A DNA stretch of 64,000 nucleotides, taken from NCBI RefSeq assembly GCF_013822795.1, contig NZ_PNLB01000005.1:141432-205431 (forward strand), given 5' to 3'. Under the pieces are notes generated by a model. The model did not search any database and was not told the DNA's origin. It saw nothing but the letters and a program-made list of their open reading frames with translations. Positions 33,793 to 42,537 of this stretch are shown piece by piece; position 1 is the first letter of the stretch, and each line of letters opens with the position of its first letter. The translations under genes were made by a program, and so were the position numbers. The stretch comes from Phenylobacterium sp. Its GTDB lineage: Bacteria; Pseudomonadota; Alphaproteobacteria; Caulobacterales; Caulobacteraceae.

Positions 33793-34209
33793 TCAGCCGG
33801 CCGTCTTGATCGGGATCCGCTGAACCAGGCGCTCCGGCTCTGGGCGGATCAGGTCGATGTGCAGCAGGCCATGGGCCAGGACCGCCCCGTCGACCTTCAT
33901 GCCGTCGGCCAGGACGAAGGTGCGGATGAAGCCGCGCGCCGCGATGCCGCGGTGCAGATAGGCCTCCTCCGAGCCGCCCTCGCGCTTGCCGGCGACGACG
34001 AGTTGGCGATCGTCCTCGACCGTCACTTGCAGCTGGTCGGGGGTAAAGCCGGCGACAGCCAGGGTGATCCGCAGGGCGCCGTCGCCGCGGTCTTCCACGT
34101 TGTACGGCGGATAGCTTTCGGCGGCGGCCTTGGCCGCGCGCTCGATCAGGCTGCGGGTATGATCGAAACCCAGCAGAAAGGGGCTGTCGAAGACAAGCGA
34201 CCGGTTCAT
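33793..34209 (-). CDS. Small heat-shock protein, Hsp20/IbpA type
   Basis: A 138-residue holdase chaperone. The alpha-crystallin domain covers about residues 32-122: PPYNVEDRGDGALRITLAVA, then the QLVVAGKRE strand and FIRTFVLADGMKV. The C-terminal anchor I-x-I is IPIKT. It is expected to bind unfolding proteins as large oligomers. Gene order with DUF1150 is conserved. The leader can form an imperfect hairpin over the ribosome-binding site, and a sigma-32-like promoter lies upstream, so heat control is likely at both levels. Confidence 0.95.
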   Translation of the reverse strand: MNRSLVFDSPFLLGFDHTRSLIERAAKAAAESYPPYNVEDRGDGALRITLAVAGFTPDQLQVTVEDDRQLVVAGKREGGSEEAYLHRGIAARGFIRTFVLADGMKVDGAVLAHGLLHIDLIRPEPERLVQRIPIKTAG

Positions 34210-34242
34210 TCCAGAGTCCTCAGTTTAAGCGACTCCCCGGAA
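34209..34242 (-). promoter_or_regulatory. Candidate RNA thermometer in the Hsp20 leader
   Basis: Read on the minus strand, TTCC-GGG-GAGTC (34242-34231) can pair with GACTC-T-GGAA (34218-34209), leaving an internal loop and a 12-base terminal loop. The pairing takes in part of the Shine-Dalgarno GAGGA and the A of the start codon. Imperfect stems of this kind are typical of heat-sensing leaders; it is not a recognisable ROSE or fourU sequence. Confidence 0.45.
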
Positions 34243-34282
34243 CCTCCGCCCAAAGCTCGGCACGGCGATCCGGTTGGATTTC

Positions 34283-34310
34283 ATGTGGCGATTAGGCCAC
34301 GCGATTTCAA
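34283..34310 (-). promoter_or_regulatory. Candidate sigma-32-type promoter of the Hsp20 gene
   Basis: On the minus strand TTGAAA (34310-34305) and CCACAT (34288-34283) are 16 bp apart, close to the heat-shock pattern TTGAAA/CCCCAT-like. Transcription would start near 34275, leaving a leader of about 65 bases. Confidence 0.4.
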
Positions 34311-34385
34311 CGGTGCAGCCGGTCGGGCGGGCTTGTGAAGCGGCGCCGCGCGAAACTACGCTAACCGGGGCGGAAGGGGTGATCG

Positions 34386-34979
34386 ATGGGCAAGGCGTTC
34401 GGCTGGAGCATCGTTGTGGTGTTCGCCCTATTCGGCGCCGGTGTGCTGTGGCTTTCGATGCCGATCTTCTTCTTCCCGCTGCTGGCCCCGGCGGTGTCCG
34501 ACGTTCTGCAGCGTCCCGCTGTGGTCCCAATGAAGGGCGCGCGCGCCGACTACCACTGGAAGGGAAGCGGCTTGAGCTGGGCCTGGTGCGAGGATGTCGG
34601 CGGCGGCTCGGTGCACTGGGACGCCTACGGCGGGCAGGTGAAAGCGTCCTTGGCCCTTGAGCCGATGTGCGATCGCTTCGACGGCTCGAGAAACAACAAC
34701 CGTTGGGACGCCAGCTACTCGACCGCAGCGTGGGAAGGGGTCCTCTTCCACTCGCCGGGGCAGCAGCGCGAGGAGGCCTGCCAGACCGTCGTTTCGGCCG
34801 ACAAGGTCGACGCGTACGTGCAACTGGCACGGACCGCGCGGGGGCGGACGGCCAATCGTGAACGGGCGGCGGTATTGTCGGAGTTCGAACGCCGGCTGCT
34901 GGCGATAGACCTGCGTGCGCTGGAAGCGGCGCCGAATGACCTCGACGCTTGCCGTGCAGGCGAGGGTGGGGCGAGCTAG
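34386..34979 (+). CDS. Hypothetical membrane-anchored protein
   Basis: A 197-residue protein I do not recognise. An N-terminal transmembrane helix or signal anchor covers residues about 7-36 (WSIVVVFALFGAGVLWLSMP). The rest is soluble, with several Trp and four Cys, two in the central part (WAWCEDVGG, EPMCDRF) and two later (EACQTVV, LDACRAG), so disulfides in the periplasm are possible. The ATG at 34386 has GGAAGGG upstream. It stands alone between the divergent Hsp20 gene and the GFA gene. Composition is like that of its neighbours. Confidence 0.6.
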   Translation: MGKAFGWSIVVVFALFGAGVLWLSMPIFFFPLLAPAVSDVLQRPAVVPMKGARADYHWKGSGLSWAWCEDVGGGSVHWDAYGGQVKASLALEPMCDRFDGSRNNNRWDASYSTAAWEGVLFHSPGQQREEACQTVVSADKVDAYVQLARTARGRTANRERAAVLSEFERRLLAIDLRALEAAPNDLDACRAGEGGAS

Positions 34980-35056
34980 CGCTGACTCGCTGCTGACAGG
35001 TTTCGGCCCTCGGCGCGTTAGCCGTGGCAGGTCCTATTGTCCACGGAGCGAGTCCT

Positions 35057-35458
35057 ATGCCCCTCACCGCCACCTGCCATTGCGGCGCCACCAAGATCGA
35101 GGCGCCGGTCCCGACCAGCGCCACCGAATGCAACTGCACCTACTGCGCCCGCACCGGCGCGGTGTGGGCCTACTACAAGCCTGGCGAGCTGCAGATGCTC
35201 TCGCAGGACGGCGAGCGGACCTACTCGGCCAGCGACGCCGGCAACGACCATCACTTCTGCGGTCGTTGCGGGATGCAGACCTGGGGCGACTCGCCTGACT
35301 GGGGCTCGGTCTACAATGTCGACGGAACGCCGAAGCCGGGGTTTGAGGCGGGCGCGTTCCCGAGCGCGCGTATCCACGCCCTGAACCTGCGGCTGGTCGA
35401 TGATCTCGATTGGTCGGCGATCGCCGTGGAGAAGGTGGACGGCCGCAACAACTGGTGA
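35057..35458 (+). CDS. GFA (glutathione-dependent formaldehyde-activating) family protein
   Basis: A 133-residue zinc-binding protein with the GFA/CENP-V fold. The cysteine sets are CHCG at the N-terminus (Cys8, Cys10), CNCTYC at about residues 29-34, and CGRCG at about 65-69. Gfa itself speeds formation of S-hydroxymethylglutathione, but most family members have unknown substrates. The start is ATG 35057 with CGGAG upstream. A terminator hairpin follows. Confidence 0.87.
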   Translation: MPLTATCHCGATKIEAPVPTSATECNCTYCARTGAVWAYYKPGELQMLSQDGERTYSASDAGNDHHFCGRCGMQTWGDSPDWGSVYNVDGTPKPGFEAGAFPSARIHALNLRLVDDLDWSAIAVEKVDGRNNW

Positions 35459-35493
35459 GGCGGGCGCGCCGAGCCGGAGCCTAGATAAGGCGA

Positions 35494-35519
35494 AGGCCCG
35501 CAGGGTGTCCTGCGGGCCT
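35494..35519. terminator. Hairpin terminator between the GFA gene and tRNA-Ala
   Basis: An 11-bp perfect stem, AGGCCCGCAGG pairing with CCTGCGGGCCT, with a GTGT loop. It ends 3 bases from the tRNA 3' end and, on the minus strand, is followed by a moderately T-rich stretch. It can serve both converging genes. Confidence 0.65.
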
Positions 35520-35522
35520 CCA

Positions 35523-35598
35523 TGGTGGAGCTAAGCGGAGTCGAACCGCTGACCTCTTGAATGCCATTCAAGCGCTCTACCAGCTGAGCTATAGCCCC
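35523..35598 (-). tRNA. tRNA-Ala (anticodon GGC)
   Basis: A 76-base tRNA with encoded CCA. The acceptor stem GGGGCTA pairs with TAGCTCC (one G-T pair), the D-arm contains AGCTGGTAGAGC, the anticodon loop ATGGCAT reads GGC, and the T-loop contains GGTTCGACTCC. Confidence 0.97.
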
Positions 35599-35643
35599 GA
35601 GGTCTCGGGTCTCTTCAGTGGTCGCCCCCCGAAGAGGCGCGGA

Positions 35644-35671
35644 ACCTAGTCTGAGAGTTTCGTGCGATCAA
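35644..35671 (-). promoter_or_regulatory. Candidate promoter of tRNA-Ala
   Basis: On the minus strand TTGATC (35671-35666) and CTAGGT (35649-35644) are 16 bp apart, about 45 bases before the tRNA. The CTAGG element resembles Caulobacter -10 boxes. Confidence 0.4.
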
Positions 35672-35716
35672 CCCACCCTGAAAGAAAAATTTGAGCGGGT
35701 TGTCGCACCCCTGATT

Positions 35717-36184
35717 TTACCGGTCGTCGTCGTCCCCTTCGCCCGGCAGACCCTCGATTTCGGTGTCGTCGAAATCGTCCTCGTCCTCGTCTTCCAGGAA
35801 CGGGACGTCGTCGCTTTCCTCGTCCTCGAGGTCGTCCTCGGTGAACTCGGAGAGTTGGTCTTCCGGCGTGGCGTCGGGCGCCTCGTCGTCGTCGTCAGAG
35901 ACCAGCGGCGGCTCATTGGCGACTTCGTCGAGTTCGGGGGTGGCCGCCTCGTCTTCGTCTTCTTCGTCCTCGTCCTTGGCCTTGCCGCGGACTTGATCTT
36001 CGGCCTCGTCGTGTTCGTGGTCGACGGGCGAGGTGCGGGCGCGAACCCGGCGGTTACGGACGGCTTCGTCCGGGTCGAACTCCGTGCCGCACTTGGGGCA
36101 GACGGCGGGCCGGCGGGTCAGGTCGTAGAATTTTGCCTGACAGTTGGGGCAAATTTGCTTTGCGCCCAGTTCTGGATTGGCCAA
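35717..36184 (-). CDS. FYDLN-acid (TIGR02300) family protein
   Basis: A 155-residue protein. The N-terminus has a rubredoxin-like zinc ribbon (CPNCQAKFYDLTRRP, then CPKCGTEFDPDE) with the FYDL signature. The remaining two thirds is a highly acidic Glu/Asp-rich tail that is probably disordered. The start is TTG 36184, with AGAGG 9 bases upstream, giving the usual MANPELGAKQ N-terminus; the frame is open a little further upstream. The function is unknown. It is divergent from aroA. Confidence 0.9.
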   Translation of the reverse strand: MANPELGAKQICPNCQAKFYDLTRRPAVCPKCGTEFDPDEAVRNRRVRARTSPVDHEHDEAEDQVRGKAKDEDEEDEDEAATPELDEVANEPPLVSDDDDEAPDATPEDQLSEFTEDDLEDEESDDVPFLEDEDEDDFDDTEIEGLPGEGDDDDR

Positions 36185-36306
36185 GGGGCGTAGCCTCTTA
36201 GAGAGGTTGGAATTGAAGCGGGCTCCCTTGCCATGGGCGGGGAGCGCTGTCAAAAGCAAACCCCTTTTCGAAAAACAGCAAGGCCTTAAGGAGGCTTGGC
36301 AATCCT

Positions 36307-37629
36307 ATGACGTCAGCAGGACTGACCGCGAAACGCGGCGGCCCGCTGCGGGGCCGCGTGCGCGCCCCAGGCGACAAATCGATCTCCCACCGTTCACTTA
36401 TCCTCGGCGCGCTGGCGCGGGGAACGACCGAGATCGAAGGGCTTCTCGAAGGGGATGACGTGCTGCGGACGGCCGCGGCGATGCGCAGTTTCGGCGCCAA
36501 GGTCGAGCGGCTCGGCGAAGGCCGCTGGCGCGTCGAGGGCGCGGGCGGGTTTTCCGAACCCTCGGACGTGATCGACTGCGGCAACGCCGGCACCGGCGTG
36601 CGCCTGATCATGGGCGCGATGGCGGGCTTCCCCTTCGCAGCGACCTTCACGGGCGACGAATCCCTGCGCGGCCGGCCGATGCGCCGCGTGCTGGGGCCGC
36701 TGAGCCAGATGGGCGCGACCTTCATGGGCCGCTCGAACGGCCGCCTGCCGCTGACCCTGCAGGGCGGGGAGCTGAAACACCTGTCCTACCGGCTGCCCGA
36801 GCCCTCGGCGCAGGTGAAGTCGGCGGTGCTGCTGGCCGGATTGCATGCGCAGGGCGGCGCCCAGGTGATCGAGCCCGAGGCGACCCGCGACCACACCGAG
36901 CGGATGCTGCGCGCCTTTGGGGCCGTGGTCGAGGTGCAGGACAAGCCTGACGGCCGCTGGATCACCCTGCCGGGCGGCCAGACGCTGACCGGGACCAAGG
37001 TGCGGGTGCCGGGCGATCCGTCGTCGGCGGCGTTCCCGCTGGTGGCCGCGCTGGTGACGCCGGGCTCGGAGGTGACGGTCGAGGGCGTGCTGCTGAACGA
37101 GCTGCGCACCGGCCTCTTCACCACCCTGCAGGAGATGGGCGGCGACCTGGTCATTTCGAACGTGCGCGAGGAGAGCGGCGAACCGGTCGGCGACATCACC
37201 GCCCGCCATTCGATGCTGAAGGGCGTCTCGGTGCCGCCGGAACGGGCGCCGTCGATGATCGACGAGTATCCGATCCTAGCGGTGGCCGCCGCCTTCGCCG
37301 ACGGCTCCACCGCCATGCGCGGCATCGGCGAGATGCGGGTCAAGGAAAGCGACCGCATCGCCCTGATGGCGGCGGGCCTGGCGGCTTGCGGCGTCGGGGT
37401 CGAGGAGGAGCCCGAGGGGCTGATCGTGGTCGGCGCGGCGCGCGGCAATCATGCGGTCGCCGGCGGCGCCGAGGTGACCACCAAGGGCGACCACCGGATC
37501 GCCATGTCGCACCTGGTCATGGGCCTGGCCGCCGACGCGCCGATCGCGGTGGACGAGCCGGGCATGATCGCCACCAGCTTCCCGGGCTTCGTCGAGCTGA
37601 TGCGCGGCATGGGCGCGGAGATCTCGTGA
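36307..37629 (+). CDS. aroA: 3-phosphoshikimate 1-carboxyvinyltransferase (EPSP synthase), class II type
   Basis: A 440-residue enzyme of the shikimate pathway that joins PEP to shikimate-3-phosphate. Signatures are GDKSISHRS (residues about 22-30), [12 protein letters not shown] (about 165), RDHTE (about 196) and RVKESDRI (about 345). The RDHTE and SAQVK motifs define the class II (CP4-like) group. At the site that confers glyphosate tolerance in CP4 (Ala100), this protein has Gly95 in GNAGTG. The ATG follows AAGGAGG at 12 bases. Its stop overlaps the cmk GTG. Confidence 0.96.
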   Translation: MTSAGLTAKRGGPLRGRVRAPGDKSISHRSLILGALARGTTEIEGLLEGDDVLRTAAAMRSFGAKVERLGEGRWRVEGAGGFSEPSDVIDCGNAGTGVRLIMGAMAGFPFAATFTGDESLRGRPMRRVLGPLSQMGATFMGRSNGRLPLTLQGGELKHLSYRLPEPSAQVKSAVLLAGLHAQGGAQVIEPEATRDHTERMLRAFGAVVEVQDKPDGRWITLPGGQTLTGTKVRVPGDPSSAAFPLVAALVTPGSEVTVEGVLLNELRTGLFTTLQEMGGDLVISNVREESGEPVGDITARHSMLKGVSVPPERAPSMIDEYPILAVAAAFADGSTAMRGIGEMRVKESDRIALMAAGLAACGVGVEEEPEGLIVVGAARGNHAVAGGAEVTTKGDHRIAMSHLVMGLAADAPIAVDEPGMIATSFPGFVELMRGMGAEIS

Positions 37630-38276
37630 AGGCCCCGTTCGTCATCGCGGTCGACGGGCCGGCGGCCTCGGGCAAAGGCACGATCGCCAGCCGCTTGGCC
37701 GCGGCCTACGACATGCCGATGCTGGATTCCGGCCTGCTCTACCGGGCGGTCGGGGTGCTGTTGACGCGGCATGGCGGCGACCTGGACGACGTCGAGGCCG
37801 CGACGCAGGTGGCGCGTGAGCTGACCGCCGAAATGCTGACCGATCCGGCTTTCCGCACGCGGGAGGCCGGCGAGGCGGCGAGCCGGGTGGCGGTCCACAC
37901 GCCGGTTCGCGAGGCCCTGCGCGAGATGCAGCAGACGTTCGCCCACCGCCCCGGCGGCGCGGTGATCGACGGGCGCGACATCGGTACGGTGATCGCCCCG
38001 CAGGCCCCGGCCAAGCTCTATGTCACGGCCGGCCCCGAAGTCCGCGCCGAGCGGCGCTTCAAGCAGCTCGTGGCCCAGGGCGAAGCGGTCGCCTACGAGG
38101 ACATCCTCGCCGACATTCTCAAGCGCGACGCCCGCGACGGCGGCCGCGCCGACAGCCCGATGCGGCCGGCCGACGACTCCGTCTTGCTGGATACCAGCGA
38201 AATGACTATAGAGCAGGCCACCGATGCGGCCCGCCGTATCGTCGAGGCGGCGCGCGCGCGCTGGGAGCTTTCCTAG
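37626..38276 (+). CDS. cmk: Cytidylate kinase
   Basis: A 216-residue kinase for CMP and dCMP. The P-loop is GPAASGKGT (about residues 11-19), the CMP-binding DSGLLYRAV is at about 34, and DGRDIGTV at about 118. The start is GTG 37626, overlapping the aroA stop as GTGA, so translation is coupled. rpsA follows, giving the widely conserved aroA-cmk-rpsA order. Confidence 0.96.
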   Translation: MKAPFVIAVDGPAASGKGTIASRLAAAYDMPMLDSGLLYRAVGVLLTRHGGDLDDVEAATQVARELTAEMLTDPAFRTREAGEAASRVAVHTPVREALREMQQTFAHRPGGAVIDGRDIGTVIAPQAPAKLYVTAGPEVRAERRFKQLVAQGEAVAYEDILADILKRDARDGGRADSPMRPADDSVLLDTSEMTIEQATDAARRIVEAARARWELS

Positions 38277-38467
38277 AGGGAGCAACCGGCCCGCAAATCC
38301 AACCGCGCCTTTCCCTCGCACGGCTGCGGGCAAATCACCGGCGCGGGGTCTCCCGCGTCATCGGTCGCAACCCTCAACCTGACGCCGGGACTCCGTCCGA
38401 ACTCCGTTCGGCTGGGGTCATGCCCTTTCCGAAGGGAACCGACGTCATTCAAGACGAAAGAACATCA
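38277..38467 (+). promoter_or_regulatory. rpsA leader region
   Basis: This 191-base gap precedes rpsA. It holds small stem-loops, for example CCCTT-TCCG-AAGGG at about 38421-38434 and CCGAACTCCGTTCGG at about 38397-38411. The rpsA ATG has no clear Shine-Dalgarno, as often seen for S1, which is autoregulated in E. coli. No named RNA motif was recognised. Confidence 0.35.
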
Positions 38468-40177
38468 ATGGCTGACGATCTTAGCCTGAACCCCTCGCGT
38501 GACGATTTCGCCGCGCTGCTCGACGCCTCGATGGGCGGCCGTGACTTCATGGAAGGCACCGTCGTCAAGGGCGCCGTGGTCGGCATCGAAAAGGACTTCG
38601 CGATCATCGACGTCGGTCTGAAGACCGAAGGCCGCGTGTCCGTGAAGGAATTCGGCGTCGACGAAAGCGGCAAGGCGACCCTGAAGGTCGGCGACACCGT
38701 CGAAGTCTTCCTGGAACGCGTCGAAAACGCCATGGGCGAAGCGGTCATCAGCCGCGACAAGGCCCGCCGCGAAGAAGCCTGGACCCGTCTGGAAGGCGTC
38801 TACGAGAAGAACGAGCCGGTCATGGGCACCATCGTGGGCCGCGTGAAGGGCGGCTTCACCGTGGACCTGGGCGGCGCCTCGGCCTTCCTGCCGGGTTCGC
38901 AAGTCGACATCCGCCCGGTGCGCGACGTCGGCCCGCTCATGGGCAAGGAACAACCCTTCGCCATCCTCAAGATGGACCGTCCGCGCGGCAACATCGTCGT
39001 CTCGCGTCGCGCCATCCTGGAAGAAGCCCGCGCCGAACAGCGCACGGAGCTGGTCAGCCAGCTGCAAGAGGGCGAAGTCCGCGAAGGCGTGGTCAAGAAC
39101 ATCACCGACTACGGTGCGTTCGTGGACCTGGGCGGCATCGACGGCCTGCTGCACGTCACCGACATGAGCTGGAAGCGCGTCAACCACCCGAGCCAAGTGC
39201 TCGCGGTCGGCGACACGGTTAAGGTCCAGATCGTCAAGATCAACCCGGACACCCAGCGCATCAGCCTCGGCATGAAGCAACTGCAGTCCGATCCGTGGGA
39301 CGGCGTGGAAGCCAAGTACCCGGTGGGCGCGAAGTTCACCGGCCGGATCACCAACATCACCGACTACGGCGCCTTCGTGGAGCTGGAGCCGGGCGTCGAA
39401 GGTCTGGTCCACGTTTCGGAAATGTCCTGGACCAAGAAGAACGTCCATCCGGGCAAGATCGTCTCGACCTCGCAAGAAGTCGACGTGGTCGTGCTGGACG
39501 TCGATCCGTCCAAGCGCCGCGTGTCGCTGGGCCTGAAGCAGGCCATGGCCAATCCGTGGGACGCCTTCGTGGCCGCCCATCCGATCGGCTCGACCGTCGA
39601 AGGCGAAGTCAAGAACGCGACCGAATTCGGTCTGTTCATCGGCCTCGACAACGACATCGACGGCATGGTGCACCTGTCGGATCTCGACTGGACCGTGTCG
39701 GGTGAAGAAGCGATCGCCAAGTACAACAAGGGCGACGTGGTCAAGGCGCGCGTTCTCGACGTCGACGTCGAGAAGGAACGCATCTCGCTGGGCATCAAGC
39801 AACTGGCCGGCGATCCGATGGAAGGCGACACCTACCGTCGCGGCCAGACCGTCACCGTGACCGTCACCGAGATCACCACCGGTGGTATCGAAGTGAAGTT
39901 CGGCGACGACGAAGCCCCGATGACGGCGTTCATCCGCAAGTCGGACCTGTCGCGGGACCGCACCGACCAACGTCCGGAGCGCTTCGCCGTGGGTGACCGC
40001 GTCGACGCTCAAGTGACCCAAATCGACAAGGCCGCTCGCCGCGTGTCGCTGTCGATCAAGGCGCTGGAAATGGCCGACGAGAAGGAAGCCATCGAGCAGT
40101 TCGGGTCCTCGGACTCGGGCGCTTCGCTGGGCGACATCCTCGGCGCGGCCCTTCGCGAGAAGGCCGGCAAGGAATAA
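38468..40177 (+). CDS. rpsA: 30S ribosomal protein S1
   Basis: A 569-residue S1 protein with six consecutive OB-fold S1 domains; repeats are easily seen (VKNITDYGAFVDLGGIDGLL, ITNITDYGAFVELEPGVEGL and later copies). It brings mRNA to the 30S subunit. The start is ATG 38468, giving MADDLSLNPSRDDF; the frame is open a little upstream. Codon use differs from neighbouring genes, with more GAA and GGT, as expected for a very highly expressed gene. Two tandem terminators follow the stop. Confidence 0.97.
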   Translation: MADDLSLNPSRDDFAALLDASMGGRDFMEGTVVKGAVVGIEKDFAIIDVGLKTEGRVSVKEFGVDESGKATLKVGDTVEVFLERVENAMGEAVISRDKARREEAWTRLEGVYEKNEPVMGTIVGRVKGGFTVDLGGASAFLPGSQVDIRPVRDVGPLMGKEQPFAILKMDRPRGNIVVSRRAILEEARAEQRTELVSQLQEGEVREGVVKNITDYGAFVDLGGIDGLLHVTDMSWKRVNHPSQVLAVGDTVKVQIVKINPDTQRISLGMKQLQSDPWDGVEAKYPVGAKFTGRITNITDYGAFVELEPGVEGLVHVSEMSWTKKNVHPGKIVSTSQEVDVVVLDVDPSKRRVSLGLKQAMANPWDAFVAAHPIGSTVEGEVKNATEFGLFIGLDNDIDGMVHLSDLDWTVSGEEAIAKYNKGDVVKARVLDVDVEKERISLGIKQLAGDPMEGDTYRRGQTVTVTVTEITTGGIEVKFGDDEAPMTAFIRKSDLSRDRTDQRPERFAVGDRVDAQVTQIDKAARRVSLSIKALEMADEKEAIEQFGSSDSGASLGDILGAALREKAGKE

Positions 40178-40208
40178 GCCTCATAGCCGCATAGCGGTTT
40201 GAAGCTGA

Positions 40209-40245
40209 CGGCGGATCGGGAAACCGGTCCGCCGTTTTCTTTTCT
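40209..40245 (+). terminator. Rho-independent terminator 1 after rpsA
   Basis: The stem CGGCGGA...TCCGCCG encloses CGG-GAAA-CCG and is followed by TTTTCTTTTCT. This is a canonical intrinsic terminator, 32 bases after the rpsA stop. Confidence 0.9.
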
Positions 40246-40251
40246 GGGCCA

Positions 40252-40287
40252 GGCGGAGCGGGCGACCGGTCCGCCGTTTTCTTTTCT
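40252..40287 (+). terminator. Rho-independent terminator 2 (tandem copy)
   Basis: A second copy of the same 40-base unit with a 42-bp period. The stem ends GGCGGA/TCCGCC and the TTTTCTTTTCTGGGC tail are identical to copy 1; the differences are in the loop. Confidence 0.85.
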
Positions 40288-40350
40288 GGGCATGCCGGTA
40301 TCGTGCGCCGCCGAGGGCCTGTCCGGCTCGTATCGCCTGGAGGTCCGTGC

Positions 40351-42312
40351 TTGTCGTTTCGTCCCGCCTTGGCGGCGCTTGTCGCCATGCCGCTCGCCGC
40401 CGTCTCGACCGCACCCATGGCCGCCGACCGGCCAAGCTTTAGTCCGCCGTCCGCCTGGGTGGCGGTGGCGGATATCCCGCCGGCCCCGCCGGAGGATGGC
40501 GCGGCCGCGGTGCAGGTGGTGCTGGACGACAACCAGACGCGGCTCTCGCCGGACGGCGACGCCTACTACAATCGGCGCGTCTATCGCGTGGCGCGGCCCG
40601 AGGGGCTGACCGGCTTCCAGTCGCGCAACGTCACCTGGGATCCGTCGGTCGAGCAGGTGGCCTGGCACACCCTGCGCATTGTTCGCGACGGCAAGACCAT
40701 CGACTTGCTGAAAGGGGGCAAGGACCTGCTGGTCCTGCGCCGCGAGACCAATCTGGAGCGGGCGATGCTGGACGGACGGCTGACCGCCAGCCGCCAGATC
40801 GAGGGCCTGCAGGTCGGCGACCTGGTCGACATGGCCTGGACCATCACCCGCCGCGATCCGATCGTCGAGGGCCACTCCTACGACTATGAACGCATGCAGT
40901 TCCCCGGCGCGGCCGGCCGCTACCGCGTGCGGGTCTCCTGGCCGCAGGACAAGACGGTGCGCTGGCAGGGCACGGAGGGCTTCGGCGCGCCGACGCTCGT
41001 CAGCAAGAACGGCTGGACGCTGTTGGAGCGCGACCAGGCCCTGGCCACCGCGCCCAAGCCGCCGTTGGGCGCGCCGCTGCGCTTCCAGCGGCTAGGCGAC
41101 CTCGAAGTGTCCAGCTACGGCGCCTGGGGCGACGTCTCGCGCATCATGCATCCGCATTTCGTCAAGGCCGGGGCGCTGGGCCCGGGCTCCGACGTGAAGG
41201 TGCAGGCGGCGGTCATCGCCGCGGCGCATCGAGAGCCGAAGGAACGCGCCTTCGCGGCCCTGCAGCTGGTCGAGGACCAGACCCGCTACCTGTTCCTGGG
41301 CATGGGCGAGGGCGGCTACGTGCCGGCCGCGGCGGACGAGACCTGGCAGCGGCGCTTCGGTGACTGCAAGGGCAAGACCGTGCTGTTGCTGGCGCTGCTG
41401 AACGAGCTGGGGATCGAGGCCGAGCCGGCGCTGGTGTCGCTCGGCGGCGGCGACGGGCTGGACGAGCGCCTGCCCTCGCTCTCGGCGTTCAACCATGTGC
41501 TGGTGCGGGCCAGCATCGGCGGCAAGACCTATTGGCTGGACGGAACCCGCACCGGCGACCGCGGCGGGCTCGACGACCTGCCGGCGCCCGGATGGCGCTG
41601 GGCGCTGCCGCTGCGGGCGGCCGGGGCCGAACTGGAACGCGTGGCCGAGGCCCCGCCGAGCCAGCCGCAGATCGTCGCCGCCATCCGCCTCGACGCCTCC
41701 AAGGGCCTCTCGGAGGCGGCGCCGGCCCGGGTCGAGCTGCGCATGCAGGGCGATGCGGCGGCCGGCTTCCGGCAGATCGCCGCGCGGGCGCCCAAGGCGG
41801 ACCTGGAGCGCACCTTCCGCCAGGCCTTCTCGTCGAGCTACAGCTGGATCGAACTGGACAGCGTCAGCTGGGACAGCCGGCCGGGCGACAACAGCTTCTC
41901 GTTGGTCATGACCGGCAAGGCCGAGGTCGACTGGCGCGAGAACCCCGACCTCGGCGTGCGCGAGTTCAAGCTGCCGGGCGGCGGCGGGGCCGTCGCCGTC
42001 TATCCGCGGCGTGAGCCGGGCCCCAACCGCGATGCGCCCTATGCGGTGGCCTTTCCGACCTTCCGTGAGTCGGTGACCGAGGTGGTGCTGCCCGGCGGCG
42101 GGCGCGGCTTCACGATCCGCGGCCCCAACGGCGACCAGACGATCGGCGGTTACGAGGTGCGCCAGTCCTCGATCATCAAGGGAGAAGTGGCGCGGTTCTC
42201 GACCCAGGTGCGCGCGGTTGCGCCCGAGATTCCGGCGGCCGATATCGAGACGGCGAATCGCGGCCTGCGCTCGCTTGCGGCCCAGGAATACTTCGTGCGG
42301 GCGCCCAAATGA
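40351..42312 (+). CDS. DUF3857/transglutaminase-like secreted protein
   Basis: A 653-residue exported protein. A signal peptide ends near residue 27 (STAPMAA). Residues about 45-220 form the DUF3857 beta-sandwich domain. A transglutaminase-like core follows, with a probable Cys-His-Asp triad: Cys in FGDCKGKTVLLLALLNELGI (about 338), His in FNHVLV (about 381), Asp in YWLDGTR (about 397). The C-terminal third is a beta-rich domain. The start is TTG 40351 with GGAGG 7 bases upstream. The substrate is unknown; related proteins accompany polysaccharide or cell-envelope functions. Confidence 0.85.
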   Translation: MSFRPALAALVAMPLAAVSTAPMAADRPSFSPPSAWVAVADIPPAPPEDGAAAVQVVLDDNQTRLSPDGDAYYNRRVYRVARPEGLTGFQSRNVTWDPSVEQVAWHTLRIVRDGKTIDLLKGGKDLLVLRRETNLERAMLDGRLTASRQIEGLQVGDLVDMAWTITRRDPIVEGHSYDYERMQFPGAAGRYRVRVSWPQDKTVRWQGTEGFGAPTLVSKNGWTLLERDQALATAPKPPLGAPLRFQRLGDLEVSSYGAWGDVSRIMHPHFVKAGALGPGSDVKVQAAVIAAAHREPKERAFAALQLVEDQTRYLFLGMGEGGYVPAAADETWQRRFGDCKGKTVLLLALLNELGIEAEPALVSLGGGDGLDERLPSLSAFNHVLVRASIGGKTYWLDGTRTGDRGGLDDLPAPGWRWALPLRAAGAELERVAEAPPSQPQIVAAIRLDASKGLSEAAPARVELRMQGDAAAGFRQIAARAPKADLERTFRQAFSSSYSWIELDSVSWDSRPGDNSFSLVMTGKAEVDWRENPDLGVREFKLPGGGGAVAVYPRREPGPNRDAPYAVAFPTFRESVTEVVLPGGGRGFTIRGPNGDQTIGGYEVRQSSIIKGEVARFSTQVRAVAPEIPAADIETANRGLRSLAAQEYFVRAPK

Positions 42313-42537
42313 CGTCGCGTTCACTTACCTGACGTCACCTGACGGTTGAAAAACCGGCGAACGGGGCTGGTGCAGGGGGCGTCAACCTTCTTTGCGCCTT
42401 GAACATCCAATCGGACTCGACCATGGTCCCGCTCGCTTCCAGCGATTTCTCGGAAGGCGCGCCGATCTGGCGAAGTTGTTGCTCTAGTTGAACGCCTATG
42501 AGCCGTCTCCCCACGGCTCGGGGACCCGGAAATAGGC

